From: a bacterium
GTDB taxonomy: Bacteria; Krumholzibacteriota; Krumholzibacteria; LZORAL124-64-63
DNA: 6,392 bases
Assembly: GCA_030592025.1 (NCBI GenBank)
Contig: JAUUZX010000090.1
Location: 1 to 6,392 of the forward strand
Direction of reading: 5' to 3'
Below are positions 5,436-6,392 of this stretch, in pieces. Made by a program: the position numbers and the translations under genes. The notes beneath the pieces are model-generated. The model was not told where the DNA came from. It ran no database searches and was given only the letters and a program-made list of their open reading frames with translations. Each line of letters begins with the position of its first letter. Position 1 is the first letter of the stretch.

Positions 5436-5762
5436 TCAGTCCCGACGGAAGAGCGCAGGGTCCTGCAGCTTGAGCACATCCCCCATGTTTCCCTTCACCT
5501 TGATCTTGCCGGTCATGAAGGCGGTCATGGGGTTGACCGAGCCGTCCACGACCCCGAGCCAGGTCTCGTCGCCGGTCGTGATGGTGCTGGTGGCGTCGTC
5601 CGCCCGGCCCTCGCCCATGGTGCACGCCCCATCGGCGATGCGCAGGATGAACTCCCCGCCACCCTCGCCGGATACATCGAACTGCAGGACCGCCTGCCAA
5701 TCGCCCGCGGCGGTGCCGTCGAAGCGCGCGGCCATCTCGGTGAACAGGGTGCGACAATCCAT
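5436..5762 (-). CDS. SCP2 sterol-binding-domain protein
   Basis: A 108-residue single-domain protein. The sequence follows the SCP2 fold throughout: an N-terminal helix (MDCRTLFTEMAARF), strands at about 22-58 (WQAVLQFDV, GGEFILRIADGACTMGEG), ATSTITTGDETWLGVVDG (57-74), and the hallmark MTAFMTGKIKVKGNMGDVLKL (79-99). SCP2 domains bind fatty acyl chains, sterols or other lipids in a hydrophobic pocket. As a stand-alone bacterial protein it probably carries or senses a lipid, and the ligand is unknown. No signal peptide is seen, so it is cytoplasmic. The start is ATG 5762, with AAAGGA (5773-5778) 10 nt upstream. The HD gene starts 10 nt after this stop, so the two form an operon. No mechanistic link between lipid binding and nucleotidase activity is evident. 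Confidence 0.88.
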   Translation of the reverse strand: MDCRTLFTEMAARFDGTAAGDWQAVLQFDVSGEGGGEFILRIADGACTMGEGRADDATSTITTGDETWLGVVDGSVNPMTAFMTGKIKVKGNMGDVLKLQDPALFRRD

Positions 5763-5788
5763 GGCGAGTACGTCCTTTGTCTGGGGAC

Positions 5789-5805
5789 CGTCATCGAGGA
5801 TGACG
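5789..5805. promoter_or_regulatory. Perfect 7-bp inverted repeat upstream of the SCP2-like gene
   Basis: CGTCATC-GAG-GATGACG is a perfect palindrome with a 3-nt centre. It sits 26 nt before the SCP2-domain ATG, in the likely promoter or leader. It could be a regulator-binding site or a small hairpin. Chance occurrence in GC-rich DNA is not excluded. Confidence 0.35.
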
Positions 5806-5843
5806 TCTATGGTACCGCCGGACAGCAGGGTTCACCAGTGGTA

Positions 5844-5879
5844 GAAAAAGAACGGCGGGTGCCGCACCGACACCCGCCG
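5844..5879 (-). terminator. Rho-independent terminator of the outer-membrane protein gene
   Basis: Read on the minus strand, CGGCGGGTG (5871-5879) and CACCCGCCG (5853-5861) form a perfect 9-bp GC-rich stem with a 9-nt loop. It is followed by TTCTTTTTC. It lies 21 bp after the stop of the beta-barrel gene and separates it from the SCP2-HD operon. Confidence 0.88.
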
Positions 5880-5900
5880 CGATCCGTCATCAAAGCAAAT

Positions 5901-6386
5901 CTAGAACCCGATACCCGCCCGCACTTCGAACCACTTGAGATCGTCGGCCACCTTGTAGCGCACCGAGGCGTCCAGGGGCCCGAGGCCCATGCCCACCAGG
6001 GGCACGATCCCGAACTCGTCGCCGATGCCGTCGCCGCCGGTCGCAAAGTAGTAGCCCAGTTCCAGGCCGAAGTACATGGTGCCGATGCCGGCCTTGCCCC
6101 CCACCGAGGTGTTGATCAACGAGAGATCGTCGGGCGTGATGCCCAGGGCGTCGGTTTCCGCGGTGCTCTTGGCGGCAAAGGTCTGCCAGCCCGCGGTGCC
6201 GTAGATCGATGCCAGGGGAGTCACCGGGTAGTCCAGGACCACGTGGGCACCATAACCCGCATCAAAGCTGTCGCCGAGGTCGCCCGTGGGCAGCATGACG
6301 CCGACGCCGGCGCCGATGGCCGACGCGTTGGTCACCCAAAGCACCGCGCTCGCCAGGACGAAGGTCGCGATTCCGGTCTTCTTCAT
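5901..6386 (-). CDS. Small outer-membrane beta-barrel protein (putative)
   Basis: A 161-residue exported protein. Residues 1-23 form a signal peptide (MKKTG start, hydrophobic ATFVLASAVLWV, cleavage after NASA). The mature part begins IGAGVGVMLPTGDLGDSF, a common opening of OmpA-like or OmpW-like small barrels. Alternating strands follow (AHVVLDYPV, ASIYGTAGWQTF, GGKAGIGTMYFGLELGYYFA, GIVPLVGMGLGPLDASVRYKV), and the chain ends FEVRAGIGF with a terminal phenylalanine, the usual barrel-assembly signal. Mature length fits a barrel of about eight strands. The specific role is unknown, whether structural, adhesive or a small-molecule pore. The start is ATG 6386, and only 6 nt upstream are visible, so promoter and ribosome binding site lie outside. 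It is a separate transcription unit closed by the terminator at 5844-5879. Confidence 0.8.
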   Translation of the reverse strand: MKKTGIATFVLASAVLWVTNASAIGAGVGVMLPTGDLGDSFDAGYGAHVVLDYPVTPLASIYGTAGWQTFAAKSTAETDALGITPDDLSLINTSVGGKAGIGTMYFGLELGYYFATGGDGIGDEFGIVPLVGMGLGPLDASVRYKVADDLKWFEVRAGIGF

Positions 6387-6392
6387 GGTCGA

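Noticed and set aside
1..6392. Possible mobile element, prophage, toxin-antitoxin, CRISPR or defence system.
   Set aside because: No transposase, integrase, terminal inverted repeats, direct-repeat-spacer pattern, tRNA target or defence domain was found on either strand.

Overview
This is a GC-rich window from a Gram-negative bacterium with an outer membrane. It encodes a periplasmic multiheme cytochrome, two exported proteins with cell-envelope character and a likely outer-membrane beta-barrel. No rRNA, tRNA, transposase, phage gene or CRISPR array is visible. The mix of an octaheme cytochrome and a LA_2272-type surface-repeat protein suits an environmental lineage, perhaps of the FCB or Krumholzibacteriota/Gemmatimonadota kind. 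That placement is only an inference from gene content.

Left block (1-1743, all minus strand): four genes read leftward as a probable operon. In order of transcription they are a two-domain VOC (glyoxalase-fold) protein, a 29-codon single-helix membrane peptide, a small membrane protein that looks internally shortened, and a nitroreductase cut by the left edge. The first three are tightly linked: the VOC stop codon overlaps the ribosome binding site of the small ORF, and the small ORF's stop overlaps the next start.

Divergent spacer (1744-1977): it separates the VOC operon from a plus-strand pair. It holds a strong imperfect hairpin, a run of nine G and a weak candidate promoter.

Central block (1978-4860, plus strand): a secreted surface-repeat protein carries a near-perfect 15-residue (45-bp) tandem repeat. 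It is followed 99 bp later by a membrane-anchored octaheme c-type cytochrome whose eight CXXCH motifs follow the layout of octaheme tetrathionate reductase (OTR). This pair is the most distinctive part of the window. It suggests respiratory or detoxifying electron transfer in the periplasm, but the substrate cannot be read from the sequence.

Right block (4868-6386, minus strand): an HDDC2/YfbR-type HD-domain phosphohydrolase is the second gene of a two-gene operon led by an SCP2-like lipid-binding domain protein. Upstream lies a separate transcription unit, a small outer-membrane beta-barrel protein, closed by a clear Rho-independent terminator. The cytochrome and HD genes converge with only 7 bp between them.
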